A stretch of DNA of 64,000 nt from Sulfurimonas sp. (GTDB lineage: Bacteria; Campylobacterota; Campylobacteria; Campylobacterales; Sulfurimonadaceae): positions 124,001 to 188,000 of the forward strand of contig JAQTZE010000006.1 of the NCBI GenBank assembly GCA_028687935.1, read 5' to 3'. The notes under the pieces are model-generated. The model had not been told where the DNA came from and ran no database searches. It saw nothing but the letters and a program-made list of their open reading frames with translations. Made by a program: the position numbers and the translations under genes. Every line of letters begins with the position of its first letter. Position 1 is the first letter of the stretch. Below, one piece after another: positions 7,787 to 17,186 of the stretch.

Positions 7787-9245
7787 ATGGCAAGATTAGT
7801 TGTTAGTTTCTGGTCACACAGCGGCTACCTTCGCGGCAAAATGGTTAGGCTCAGCTCATGAAGTTGTAGTAGTTACTCCAAACGCAAAGTGGAACTGGAT
7901 TCCATCAAACATTTGGGTTGGTGTTGGTCAAATGAAAAAAGAAGAAGTTACTTTTGACTTGGCTCCGGTATATGCAAAAGCAGGCATCACATACAAACAA
8001 GCAAAAGCGGTATCTCTCAACCCAGAAGGAAGTGCGTCAAGCAACAAGCCTTTTGTAACAGTAGAATTTACAGAAGCTGGCAAAGCAGGTACAACTGAAA
8101 ATATAGAGTACGACTATATTATCAATGCAACAGGACCAAAACTTAACTTTGGCGCGACTCCAGGCTTAGGTGTAGGAAGTGAGCTCGGCGAGCATACTGT
8201 TTCTGTATGTACAGCCGATCACGCAGTTCACGCTTCACATGAACTAGAGAAATGTATCGAGAAGATGAAAAAAGGCGAACGTCAAAAATTCCTCATCGGG
8301 ACAGGTCACGGTATGTGTACATGTCAAGGTGCTGCGTTTGAGTATATCTTCAACATCGAGCATGAGCTCAACAGAGCTGGCGTGCGTGATATGGCGGACA
8401 TCAAGTGGATATCAAATGAATCTTTCTTAGGTGACTTTGGTGTTGGTGGACTTCATATGAAGACTATGGGTTATTCTGTTAGTTCTAAGATATTTGCTGA
8501 GTCTCTCTTTACTGAGCGCGGTGTTGACTGGATTATCGGTGCACACGTCAATAAAGTAGAATCAGGAAAAGCTCACTACGAACTTCTTGATGGGAGTATG
8601 GGTGAAGAAGAGTTTAACTTCTCTATGTTAATCCCTCCATTTGCTGGTGTTGGCTTGAAAGCATTTGATAAAGCAGGTGAAGATATCACTGCTACTGTTT
8701 TTGCTCCAAACGGATTTATGAAAGTAGACGCGAACTATGCTGCGGGTGCGTATGAAAACTGGAAAGCTTCTGATTGGCCTTCTACATACCAAAACCCAAC
8801 GTATTCAAATATGTTCGCTTGTGGTATTGCGTTTGCACCGCCACATCCTATCTCCAAACCAATGAGTTCTCCAAACGGTACACCGATCAACCCTACACCA
8901 CCACGTACGGGTATGCCTTCTGGTATCATCGGTAAAGCTGTTGCACACAGTATCTGTGATAGAATCCTCAAAGGTGAAAACGCTCCACTTCATGAAGCTT
9001 CTATGGCAAACATGGGTGCTGCTTGTGTTGCTTCAGCTGGTAAAGGTCTCTTCAATGGAACTGCAGCTGCGATGACTATCTATCCTGTTATCCCTGACTT
9101 TGAAAAATATCCAGGAACAGGCCGTGATACAGATTATACTTTTGGTGAAATCGGACTTGCTGGTCACTGGATCAAACATATCCTACATCACTTGTTTATT
9201 TGGAAAGCTAAGCTCAAAGCTGGCTGGACATTAATCCCAGAATAA
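7787..9245 (+). pseudogene. SQR-like FAD-dependent oxidoreductase, frame broken near codon 6
   Basis: The body of the gene encodes a sulfide:quinone oxidoreductase-type flavoprotein. Visible are VSGHTAATFAAKWLG, the FAD-side KWNWIPSNIWVGVG segment, CTADHAVHAS, GTGHGMCTCQGAAFEY with cysteines, and a C-terminal amphipathic HWIKHILHHLFIWKAK suited to membrane attachment. By family it would oxidise sulfide and reduce quinone. A well-placed ATG at 7787, 6 bases after GAAGAGGAAAG, reads M-A-R-L-V-V and then leaves the conserved frame, stopping at 7861. The conserved frame resumes at GTTTCTGGT (V-S-G). The spacing implies that about 11 bases are missing, removing the expected (L/I)-G-S-G of the glycine-rich FAD loop. 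Translation from a TTG at 7800 could still give 481 residues but without that loop. A sequencing error cannot be excluded; the SQR subtype is not assigned. Confidence 0.7.
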
Positions 9246-9275
9246 AAAATAAAAACTAGATAAAAGGAAGATATT

Positions 9276-9443
9276 ATGGCAGGAAAAAAAGAAGAAGCAA
9301 ACATCAAGGCGTATAGTCAAAACTTTACAACGATGACACCTGGGTCATTTGCTAAAAAAATGAGAACATGTGTGATATTTCAGTTCATCAGATTTATCGT
9401 CATCAACCTTAAAATGCTTGTAGTGGTCAGTAAAAGCCACTAA
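9276..9443 (+). CDS. Small 55-residue membrane-associated protein behind the SQR-like gene
   Basis: ATG at 9276 lies 5 bases after AAGGAAG and opens a frame to TAA at 9441-9443. The protein starts M-A-G-K-K-E-E, has a polar half containing NFTTMTPGSF, and ends in a hydrophobic stretch (CVIFQFIRFIVINLKMLVVVS) that could be one membrane segment or an amphipathic anchor. It is 30 bases behind the SQR-like frame and appears to be in the same transcript. A strong ribosome site, normal codon use and intactness argue for a real gene. A role as a small partner or membrane anchor of the flavoprotein is inference only. Confidence 0.6.
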   Translation: MAGKKEEANIKAYSQNFTTMTPGSFAKKMRTCVIFQFIRFIVINLKMLVVVSKSH

Positions 9444-9517
9444 GTATATGTATTAGCTCTGTGCAATCGCGCAGAGCTAGCCCTCACCCAACTCCACAAT
9501 CCAAAAGGTTTAAAAGC

Positions 9518-10333
9518 ATGATCCAGCAAATCATAAAGTATCCAACTCCTCCAAGTGTGCAGTATTCAACTGATGTAAGAGTATTTAACGAAAATATTTT
9601 TTCATTGATTGACGATCTTAAGGATACTATCAATGCAAATGATTTAGACGGACTTGCTGCGTTTCAAATAGGAAGTTACTATAATATTGTCCTCATCAAA
9701 AATCAAGATGGCACTTTTTTAGAATTACTCAATCCTAGACTTATCTCTACAAATGGCAAGATAACAACAAAAGAGACAACCGCCTACTTTCCAAATCTCA
9801 GCGCAGATGTGCAAAGACATGACAAGATCAGTATCGTCTATCAAGATAGAGATGGTGCGCAACACTCCCTTCAAGCTGAAGGTGCTTTGAGTGTTCTTAT
9901 CCAACGAAAGATCGACTATACCTTTGGTTCAAGCTTTTTACATAAACTCTCTAAAGAAGAGAAAAAGATATTTGAAAAGAAACTTGAATTTGGCTCTGAT
10001 GTCGCTATTTCTGAAGTTTGCCCTACTACCTTCAAACGCGACTATCTCACAAAACTCTCCAACATTTTGACGATTATTATTGCGGCTGCGTTTGTTGTTG
10101 GACTTTTTATGAGTGATGAGCTGCGTTTGAGTTTGTGGCATGCACAACTCTATCTCTCCTATGGCGTTTTGGTGACAAATGTTGTCTACTTTTTTTATGC
10201 ACAGTATGAAGGCAGAGGCTACACCTCATGTACAAGCTGTCAAATTGGTAATATACTTGGTACCACAGTGATATCTTTAACGAAACTAACACTCATTATG
10301 ATACTTTCCTATTTTCTTGTAAATCCCTTCTAG
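9518..10333 (+). CDS. Peptide-deformylase-like pseudoenzyme fused to membrane segments
   Basis: I place the start at ATG 9518, after AAAAGG; an upstream CTG/TTG-type extension gives a proline-rich, unlikely N-terminus. Residues ~1-155 follow peptide deformylase order. Motif 1 is kept as LDGLAAFQIG (usual GxGLAAxQIG). Motif 2, normally EGCLS, is F-P-N-L-S and lacks the metal-binding cysteine. Motif 3, normally HExDH, reads Q-R-K-I-D-Y and lacks both histidines. Deformylase chemistry is therefore not expected. After a charged linker (KEEKKIFEKK) come about three hydrophobic segments from residue ~185, with a CTSC pair between the last two. It may be a peptide-binding or structural membrane protein; its function is unknown. 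Confidence 0.7.
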   Translation: MIQQIIKYPTPPSVQYSTDVRVFNENIFSLIDDLKDTINANDLDGLAAFQIGSYYNIVLIKNQDGTFLELLNPRLISTNGKITTKETTAYFPNLSADVQRHDKISIVYQDRDGAQHSLQAEGALSVLIQRKIDYTFGSSFLHKLSKEEKKIFEKKLEFGSDVAISEVCPTTFKRDYLTKLSNILTIIIAAAFVVGLFMSDELRLSLWHAQLYLSYGVLVTNVVYFFYAQYEGRGYTSCTSCQIGNILGTTVISLTKLTLIMILSYFLVNPF

Positions 10334-10342
10334 GCTCTCAAA

Positions 10343-12628
10343 ATGAACACTAAAATTCCTAATCTAATTCTTGTACAAACGAGATTTAAAACTTCAAAGC
10401 AGACGATTTTAGAACAATGGATGCGCTATAACTCTCCAAAAGAGATACTTAAATTACATAATATAGAACCAGAGTACTTTTTAGTAGAGTATGCAAGTGG
10501 TGTCTTTGACTACTTTATGGGTGTTATCTCAGGAGAGCGAGAAGTCGGGAACTGTCCTATAATGCAAGGGCTACTCGTCTATCTCAAAAATAGAGAGATT
10601 AGTGCTGATGAACTTTTTGAGATATGCAGTCACTTTAGAAGATCTATGATTGATTTTGCGTATGATGCCTCTATCGCCTCAAAAGAACTTGTAGATGAGA
10701 TCTCCTATATCTTTGATAAAAACTTCAGAGGTATCCTCAAATATTACACCGATACAATCTTCCAAAAACTTATAGATGCAAGGCAAGAAGCACTACAGGC
10801 AGGACAGGCTAAAGAGTACTTTTTATCCAATATGTCACATGAGATACGTACGCCATTAAACGCAATCCTTGGTTTTGTCAATCTTTTGCTCGATGATGAA
10901 CTGTCCAAAAAACAGAGAAATTATCTAGAGATCATCCTCAATAGTGGAGAGAATCTTTTGAGTATCATCAATGATATCTTGGACTTTTCAAAACTACGTA
11001 GCGGAGAGTTTACTATTGAGCCACAAACTTTCTCTTTGCATGAAGAGATCAGTCATACTATGGAGCTTTTTGTCGCAAGCGCAAACTCTAAAGATATCAC
11101 GATCACCTCTTTTATTGACCCGATGATCCCAAAAGAACTTTTTGCGGATGCGCTAAGAATCAAGCAGATTCTCTCAAATTTTTTAAGTAATGCAATTAAA
11201 TTTACACCCACAGAAGGCATCATCAGTGTCATCTCGACATGTCATAACAAGATGCTTAAAATCAGCGTACATGACAACGGTATCGGTATAGAAGAGCAGG
11301 ATATAAAAAATATTTTCACTGCGTTTGCACAAGCACAGTATAGTGAATTTAAAAACTCAGGGGGCACTGGTCTTGGTCTTTCCATCTGTCATCAACTCAC
11401 ACAACACATGGGCGGGCATATAGGCGTAGAATCCAAAATGAGGGTTGGAAGTACATTCTGGGTAGAGATACCTGTAGAAATCAAGTCTTACCAGTGTCAG
11501 GTTTTCGATGATATAAAACAGTTTCAAGCGCTCAAGATGGTTGTTTATGCTCCCAATCATGAGACAAGCTTTCAGCACGAATCTTTTCTGCGTTATGCAA
11601 AAATATTTGAGATGAATGTATCACTTACAGATAGTTTGGATGGAGAGTTTGATCTTGCAGTATTTGTTCATGAAGAGATAACACAGCAACAAAAAAACCA
11701 AATCAAAAACTCAGACAAATATTATATAGCTTTGATGAGTAAGCAGTACGATGAGTATGAAAAATATCCACATATAAACGCAATGTGTTTCCCACTCTAC
11801 TGTTCAAAAATCCATGTTGCGTTTAGTGAACTTTTATATCCAGAGACATATGCACCTTACTCTAAAAAGATATCACAACGTTTTATAGGACATATCCTCG
11901 TAGCTGAAGACAATGAAGCGAATCAAGAACTCATCAAAATACTCTTACAAAAGTATGGTCTTACATTTGATGTAGCATCCAATGGTCTTGAAGCCGTCAA
12001 ATACTACAAAAAAAATGAGTATGACCTTATTCTTATGGATGAACAGATGCCTGTTATGGATGGAAATGAGGCTATCCAAGAGATTCTAAGCTATGAAAAA
12101 AGCAAATTTTTAAAACACACACCTATCTCTGCACTTACTGCAAATGTCATTAAAGGAGCAAGAGAGAGAGGCCTGATTAGTGGATTTGATGCGTTTTTAG
12201 GCAAACCAATTGTCATCAAAGAACTTGAGAGAGTCTTTTTGAGTTATCTCAAAGTTGATTCCAGTGAAAAAATAGAGGCTGTAAGAGAAAATCAGGGAAC
12301 AAAAACCATCCAAGGCTTAAATAGTAAAAAACTTGTTGAAGAATTAATGCTAAGCGATGAAGAGCTTATCATGCTTTTGAGCCTTTATATCAATAAAATG
12401 CATAAAATCTTACCTGAACTCAAAAACGCAATAGAAAATAATGATTATAAAAAGATAGCTTTGAATGCCCACAGCATCAAAGGTTCAAGTGCAAATTTCA
12501 GAGTCGAAATCCTCCAAAATAGTGCGAGTGAAATGGAAACGATGGCGAAGAATGGGGAGAGTACATACGATTATTTAGAAAATTACGAAATGATCAAACA
12601 GAGAATAGATGAGATACAAATCCTCTAA
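10343..12628 (+). CDS. Hybrid sensor histidine kinase with receiver and Hpt domains
   Basis: This is a 761-residue cytoplasmic phosphorelay protein. The N-terminal ~150 residues are helical and not recognised, and no membrane segment is seen. The kinase core has H166 in SHEIRTPLN, the N-box near LSNAIKF, G1 DNGIGIEE and G2 GGTGLGLSI. A degenerate middle region precedes a receiver domain (ILVAEDNEAN, phospho-acceptor D566 in LILMDEQMP). A C-terminal Hpt domain carries H710 in AHSIKGSSANF. A His-Asp-His relay can therefore run within one protein and pass phosphate to a separate regulator. The convergent response regulator at 12630-13379 ends 2 bases away and is a plausible, unproven partner. 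Confidence 0.92.
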   Translation: MNTKIPNLILVQTRFKTSKQTILEQWMRYNSPKEILKLHNIEPEYFLVEYASGVFDYFMGVISGEREVGNCPIMQGLLVYLKNREISADELFEICSHFRRSMIDFAYDASIASKELVDEISYIFDKNFRGILKYYTDTIFQKLIDARQEALQAGQAKEYFLSNMSHEIRTPLNAILGFVNLLLDDELSKKQRNYLEIILNSGENLLSIINDILDFSKLRSGEFTIEPQTFSLHEEISHTMELFVASANSKDITITSFIDPMIPKELFADALRIKQILSNFLSNAIKFTPTEGIISVISTCHNKMLKISVHDNGIGIEEQDIKNIFTAFAQAQYSEFKNSGGTGLGLSICHQLTQHMGGHIGVESKMRVGSTFWVEIPVEIKSYQCQVFDDIKQFQALKMVVYAPNHETSFQHESFLRYAKIFEMNVSLTDSLDGEFDLAVFVHEEITQQQKNQIKNSDKYYIALMSKQYDEYEKYPHINAMCFPLYCSKIHVAFSELLYPETYAPYSKKISQRFIGHILVAEDNEANQELIKILLQKYGLTFDVASNGLEAVKYYKKNEYDLILMDEQMPVMDGNEAIQEILSYEKSKFLKHTPISALTANVIKGARERGLISGFDAFLGKPIVIKELERVFLSYLKVDSSEKIEAVRENQGTKTIQGLNSKKLVEELMLSDEELIMLLSLYINKMHKILPELKNAIENNDYKKIALNAHSIKGSSANFRVEILQNSASEMETMAKNGESTYDYLENYEMIKQRIDEIQIL

Positions 12629-12629
12629 T

Positions 12630-13379
12630 CTACTCTTCTATATAGTAGCCGATACCTGAAGCATTTTTAATAATGTCAGTATCGAGTTTATTTCTTAAGC
12701 GCCATACCAAAGTTCTCACGCTGTTTTCTGTCGCACCATTTTCATCCCAGACATAGTTCATAGCTTGCTCAAACGTCACAACAAGCCCAAGTTGTGCTAC
12801 GAGTAAACGCAAGAAAGCATTCTCTTTTTTAGTAAGCTTAATTTTCTTACCCTTATAAAAAGTTTCACAGATACTGATATCGAGGTGATAATCAGCTCCA
12901 AAAGGAACGATTGGTTTATCGGAAGTTCTTTTTGAATAGAGTAATTTTTCAAGGTTGAGTTTATCTACTTTGAGGGAGTTAATATCCTCTTTTCTCTGGT
13001 TTTCCATATCGTATTTGAATAGAGCCATTTGCAAAGTAGCATGGAGTGAGTTTGGATCAAATGGCTTGACGATATAACCATAAGGTTCTGTCAGTTTTGC
13101 TTGTGAGATGATATCATCATCACTGTATGAAGTCAAAAAGATAAATGGGAGATTATATTTTTTTCTTACATGCTTTGCAAGTTCTATACCATCATTACTC
13201 TCTTGAAGTGATATATCAATAATCACGATATCAGGGTTATCACTACTCATTTTATTTTTTGCGATAGCAGCATTATCATAGACTGAAACAACATCATAAC
13301 CCTGTTTTTTAAGGGACAACTTCAAGTTTAAAGCTGTTATTTCATCATCTTCTACTATTGTTACTCTTTTACTTTGCAC
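12630..13379 (-). CDS. OmpR-like response regulator
   Basis: This 249-residue protein starts with GTG, with GAGGAG about 5 bases upstream. The receiver domain (residues 1-120) has the acidic pair in VEDDE, phospho-acceptor D55 in IIDISLQ, and the conserved Thr/Ser and Lys (LTSYSD, YIVKPF). After an atypically charged linker of ~40 residues, the C-terminal ~90 residues form a winged-helix DNA-binding domain (LTKKENAFLRLL, ENSVRTLVWRLRNKL, GIGYYIEE). It would control transcription on phosphorylation. It is convergent with the hybrid kinase. Confidence 0.88.
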   Translation of the reverse strand: MQSKRVTIVEDDEITALNLKLSLKKQGYDVVSVYDNAAIAKNKMSSDNPDIVIIDISLQESNDGIELAKHVRKKYNLPFIFLTSYSDDDIISQAKLTEPYGYIVKPFDPNSLHATLQMALFKYDMENQRKEDINSLKVDKLNLEKLLYSKRTSDKPIVPFGADYHLDISICETFYKGKKIKLTKKENAFLRLLVAQLGLVVTFEQAMNYVWDENGATENSVRTLVWRLRNKLDTDIIKNASGIGYYIEE

Positions 13380-13574
13380 ATTTACTCCTCACCATCAAAA
13401 AAAAATAATTATTTTGTGATATATTATAATATAACTTTTTATTATTTACAAGAGTAAAATGCATATAGAGTATTATTTTTTTCGGTGCGATACAAAGGGT
13501 ATCTTTATCTAAGAGATTTGCTTTGATTAAAAAATAAAGTACAATCTATTTTTAATTACATGAGTGGAGATTTT

Positions 13575-14033
13575 ATGCTTACTTTATATGTCGATGGTGA
13601 TGCTTTTGTCAATCTTCTCAAACCGATTTTACTTCGTGCTATTGAGCGTCTTTCTATAGAAACAGTTGTTGTGTCAAACAAAAAAATAAATATAGGAAAA
13701 TCCAAATATATAAACTACATCATAGTCGATGCCGGAGCGGATGAGGCAGATCATAAAATAGTCGAGATGCTCAAAGAAGGAGATCTTGTTATTACGGCTG
13801 ATATTCCTCTTGCAGATAGAGTAATCACCAAAAACGCACATGCAATAGATCATAGAGGTGCGCTCTATACTATTGACAATATCAAGCAGTATCTTGCAAT
13901 GCGAAATTTGATGGAGGGAATACGTGAGAGCGGAGTTATCACGAAAGGGCCAAAACCCTTCACACCCAAAGATGCACAGGAGTTTGCAAATCAACTGAAC
14001 TCTTTTTTGACAAAGTACCTTAAAAAGAGATAG
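13575..14033 (+). CDS. YaiI/YqxD family (DUF188) protein
   Basis: The start ATG 13575 is preferred over 13560 because GGAG at 13565-13568 is well spaced from it and the family begins LYVDGDA. The 152-residue protein has the PIN-like acidic residues of the family (YVDGDA, VDAGADEADHKIVE, ITADIPLADRVI) and ends with GPKPFTPKDAQEFANQL, a DUF188 hallmark. The fold suggests a nuclease-like active site, but the biochemical role is not established. It is transcribed alone and convergent with the GGDEF-EAL gene. Confidence 0.85.
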   Translation: MLTLYVDGDAFVNLLKPILLRAIERLSIETVVVSNKKINIGKSKYINYIIVDAGADEADHKIVEMLKEGDLVITADIPLADRVITKNAHAIDHRGALYTIDNIKQYLAMRNLMEGIRESGVITKGPKPFTPKDAQEFANQLNSFLTKYLKKR

Positions 14034-14035
14034 CC

Positions 14036-15886
14036 TTAGCTAATAAATTTTATAAACTCTTCTTTTAAAATTGGTTTTGAAAAATAAAAACCTTGGAGTA
14101 CATCACAACCATTGGCTGCTAAAAATTCTTGTTGTTCTTTGCTTTCAACACCTTCTGCTACTACGGTGAGATTTAATATTTCTGCAATACTAAGTATTGT
14201 TTTTATCATTTTTTTATCATTTACTTCATCAAAGTTTGCTAAAAATGATTTATCTATTTTCAGTTCATCTAAAGGGAGTCTTTTGAGATAACTCAAAGAG
14301 GAGTAGCCTGTCCCAAAGTCATCCATCGAAAATCGTATTCCAAGCTTTTTTAACTCAAGCATTATCGCTATAAGTTCATCTATGCTATCTGCAACACTTG
14401 TTTCCGTAATCTCAAATATGAGTTTTGAACATAAAGTGTCATTTAAATATTGATGAATAAGTGCCTTAACCTGCTTCACAAATCCAGGATGGAAGAACTG
14501 TCGTATGCTAATATTGACAGAGAACTGTTCAAGGATTATTCCCGCATCATACCACTCACGAAGCGTTTTAAAAGAATTTTCTAAAACATAATCGCCAATC
14601 TCAATGATTAAACCATTGCTCTCTGAAACAGGAATAAAATGTTCTGGGGAGACTTTACCTAAGAGGTTATTTTGCCATCTTAGAAGTACTTCACAGCCAA
14701 TCACTTTGCCCAGTACATTCAATTGTGGCTGATAGACTAAATGCACCTCTTCTTTTTCTAATGCGAAATGTAACAATCTCTCAATCTCAAGTTTTTTCTT
14801 GATCTCATCTGCGAGTTCCTGATTAAAAACCATAATCCCGTCTTTTCCATGAATTTTAGCCTCATACATTGCAATATCAGCTTCTTTGAGAAAGATATTT
14901 GCATCATCATGAAGATTATCTATAATGGTGATGCCGATACTTGCACTTATATAAAGCTCATACTCTTTGATGACATAGATCTCTTTAACAGCCTTTAATA
15001 AATGTTTGGAAAATTGCTCCGACTCTTGCACACATTTTTCAAAACTATCATAACTCGCACTTAAGATACAAAACTCATCACCACCCAATCGTGCAACATA
15101 ACTGTTATTTTTACTACTGAGTTCATAAATTCTATCTGCTACTTCAATAAGTAGCTCATCACCTATATCATGGCCAAGAGAATCATTGACAATTTTAAAA
15201 TTATCCAAGTCAACCAACATCAGAGATGTGTACTCCTGCGTTTTCATCTGCGTTTGAATAGTATCTTCAAGCAGCTCCATAAAAAAGTGTCTATTTCCAA
15301 GTTGTGTCAGATAGTCATGAAATGCTTGAAAGCGATTTTGCTGTAAATATTTATTTGTATTATTGGCAGCATATATGAGCACTACACATAAAATTACACT
15401 AAAAAATGCCAGTAAATAAGCATATAGGCCACCGACAATCAAGAAATAAACGACAAGAGGGATCATAAGACTTATAAGAGTAAAGGTAGATAATTTTTTT
15501 TGTGAGACTAAAAGAGTAGCACTAATAATCGCTGCACCAAGCTGCGTTGCTATAGCAATATAATGGAGTTCAATAATCGAAGATTCAATACTAATCAGGA
15601 ACATCAAAGTCCACATAGAAAAAATCGTATATAAAAAGACTCTTGCTTTTATAAACCATTCATCTTTTTCTTGTAGACTTAAATTTCCTTTCGTGTAGTC
15701 TCTACGAAGCTTACAACCATAAGCTGATAAAAGAATGACGACCCCAAACCAGATGAGAGGTATGGATATATCGAGTGTATAGAACCAACTCATATAAATA
15801 TAAAGCGGACCGATTGCCAAAGTTAAAAGAATAAGAATAAGTATTTGTCTGTTTATGAAACCATAGAAGTTCATATTTATATTCAC
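14036..15886 (-). CDS. Membrane GGDEF-EAL protein (c-di-GMP synthesis/degradation)
   Basis: GTG 15886 is preferred because AGGAGG lies 7 bases upstream; an ATG at 15892 is possible but nearly touches that site. About six hydrophobic segments fill residues 1-175. A GGDEF domain with intact ARLGGDEF (near residue 270) follows, then an EAL domain with E-V-L-L-R in place of EALLR. The catalytic features ITETSV, MDDFGTGYSS, LKIDKSFL and AEGVES are present. Both activities therefore look possible; which dominates cannot be told. It controls the second messenger c-di-GMP, probably in response to a membrane signal. Confidence 0.9.
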   Translation of the reverse strand: MNINMNFYGFINRQILILILLTLAIGPLYIYMSWFYTLDISIPLIWFGVVILLSAYGCKLRRDYTKGNLSLQEKDEWFIKARVFLYTIFSMWTLMFLISIESSIIELHYIAIATQLGAAIISATLLVSQKKLSTFTLISLMIPLVVYFLIVGGLYAYLLAFFSVILCVVLIYAANNTNKYLQQNRFQAFHDYLTQLGNRHFFMELLEDTIQTQMKTQEYTSLMLVDLDNFKIVNDSLGHDIGDELLIEVADRIYELSSKNNSYVARLGGDEFCILSASYDSFEKCVQESEQFSKHLLKAVKEIYVIKEYELYISASIGITIIDNLHDDANIFLKEADIAMYEAKIHGKDGIMVFNQELADEIKKKLEIERLLHFALEKEEVHLVYQPQLNVLGKVIGCEVLLRWQNNLLGKVSPEHFIPVSESNGLIIEIGDYVLENSFKTLREWYDAGIILEQFSVNISIRQFFHPGFVKQVKALIHQYLNDTLCSKLIFEITETSVADSIDELIAIMLELKKLGIRFSMDDFGTGYSSLSYLKRLPLDELKIDKSFLANFDEVNDKKMIKTILSIAEILNLTVVAEGVESKEQQEFLAANGCDVLQGFYFSKPILKEEFIKFIS

Positions 15887-15954
15887 GTACATTCCTCCTT
15901 AAAAAAATTGGATTATAACACAGAAAAATAAAAAATATTTGAATTGGAGAGAAG

Positions 15955-16872
15955 ATGAAGCTACTCACATTACTAACAACATTAAGTTTACTTTTTACAC
16001 TAAACGCAAAAGAGTTGAAAAAACTTGATCTTAATCCTTTGACAAAAGAAGAGAGTAATGTCATTCTCAATAAAGCTACAGAGAGACCTTTTAGTGGAAA
16101 ATATTATAAGTTTGATAAGGATGGAACCTACCTTTGTAAGCATTGTGATGCTCCACTTTATACTTCGCACTCAAAGTTTGACAGCGGTTGCGGTTGGCCA
16201 AGTTTTGATGATGCTCTCCCTGGCGCTATCAAAAAAGTTATAGATGCGGATGGAAGACGCACAGAGATTGTATGTGCTACATGTGGAGCGCATCTAGGTC
16301 ACGTCTTTGCAGGTGAAGGTCTCACAGACAAAAATATACGTTACTGTGTTAATTCAATATCACTTAACTTCAAAGAAAACGCAGCTCTAGTTGAAAAAAA
16401 AGCCTATTTTGCAGGCGGCTGCTTTTGGGGTATGGAATACAATTTTGAAAAAGTCAAAGGTGTACTATCCGTAGATTCTGGATATATGGGAGGAAAACTC
16501 AAAAATCCAAGCTACAAAGATGTCTCCAAAGGTACAAGCGGACATCTTGAAGTAATAGAAGTCACCTACGATCCATCTCTTGTAAGCTATGAAACTTTAG
16601 CGAGACTCTTTTTTGAAATTCACGATCCTACACAAAAAGATGGGCAAGGTCCAGATAGAGGTTCACAGTATCTCTCTGCAGTTTTTACCTCTGATAAAGA
16701 AGAGAATCAAACAATAAAAAAACTCATAGGAATTTTAAATGCTAAAGGATTAGATGTAGTAACAACACTCTATCCTCAAGATAGATTCTATAAAGCCGAA
16801 GCATATCATCAAGATTATTACAAAAAAACAGGTAAATTTCCTTACTGTCATGTCTATATCAAGCGATTTTAG
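15955..16872 (+). CDS. msrAB: Secreted bifunctional methionine sulfoxide reductase B-A
   Basis: This 305-residue fusion starts with a signal peptide (LLTLLTTLSLLFTLNA), so it acts outside the cytoplasm. The MsrB half comes first, with zinc cysteines in C-x2-C pairs (CKHC, CATC) and catalytic C131 in RYCVNS; it reduces Met-R-sulfoxide. The MsrA half has catalytic C156 in GGCFWGME and reduces Met-S-sulfoxide. The B-then-A order matches Campylobacterota fusions such as Helicobacter MsrBA. Ribosome site GGAGAGA precedes ATG. It is divergent from the GGDEF-EAL gene. Confidence 0.93.
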   Translation: MKLLTLLTTLSLLFTLNAKELKKLDLNPLTKEESNVILNKATERPFSGKYYKFDKDGTYLCKHCDAPLYTSHSKFDSGCGWPSFDDALPGAIKKVIDADGRRTEIVCATCGAHLGHVFAGEGLTDKNIRYCVNSISLNFKENAALVEKKAYFAGGCFWGMEYNFEKVKGVLSVDSGYMGGKLKNPSYKDVSKGTSGHLEVIEVTYDPSLVSYETLARLFFEIHDPTQKDGQGPDRGSQYLSAVFTSDKEENQTIKKLIGILNAKGLDVVTTLYPQDRFYKAEAYHQDYYKKTGKFPYCHVYIKRF

Positions 16873-16933
16873 TCCAAAAAACCATCGATATCATACAAAA
16901 TGGCTAGAAATTTCATTTTTTTAGCCCGAAAAC

Positions 16934-16962
16934 TTGACATACAAAAACAATTTGCCTATAAT
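16934..16962 (+). promoter_or_regulatory. Consensus sigma-70 promoter for tRNA-Lys/tRNA-Glu
   Basis: TTGACA (16934-16939) and TATAAT (16957-16962) are separated by exactly 17 bases, 38 bases before the tRNA-Lys gene. Confidence 0.85.
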
Positions 16963-17000
16963 TCCCGTCCACAAACAGAGATGTTTGTTTTTCGAAACTT

Positions 17001-17076
17001 GTCTTGTTAGCTCAGCTGGTAGAGCACGTCACTTTTAATGATGTGGCCGATGGTTCGAATCCATCACAGGACACCA
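17001..17076 (+). tRNA. tRNA-Lys (anticodon UUU)
   Basis: The acceptor stem GTCTTGT pairs with ACAGGAC (one G-U). The D arm contains AGCTCAGCTGGTAGAGC. The anticodon loop C-TTTT-AA gives UUU. The T arm has GGTTCGAATCC, and the CCA end is encoded at 17074-17076. Confidence 0.95.
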
Positions 17077-17093
17077 TATTTACAACAAAAAGT

Positions 17094-17168
17094 GGCCCCG
17101 TCGTCTAGCGGTCAGGATCCATGGTTTTCATCCATGTTACAGGAGTTCAATTCTCCTCGGGGTCACCA
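17094..17168 (+). tRNA. tRNA-Glu (anticodon UUC)
   Basis: The acceptor GGCCCCG pairs with CGGGGTC (one G-U). The anticodon loop TTTTCAT between CATGG and CCATG gives UUC. The T arm has AGTTCAATTCT, and CCA is encoded. It lies 17 bases behind tRNA-Lys and shares its promoter. Confidence 0.95.
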
Positions 17169-17186
17169 CTTTTTACTCTCCCATTT

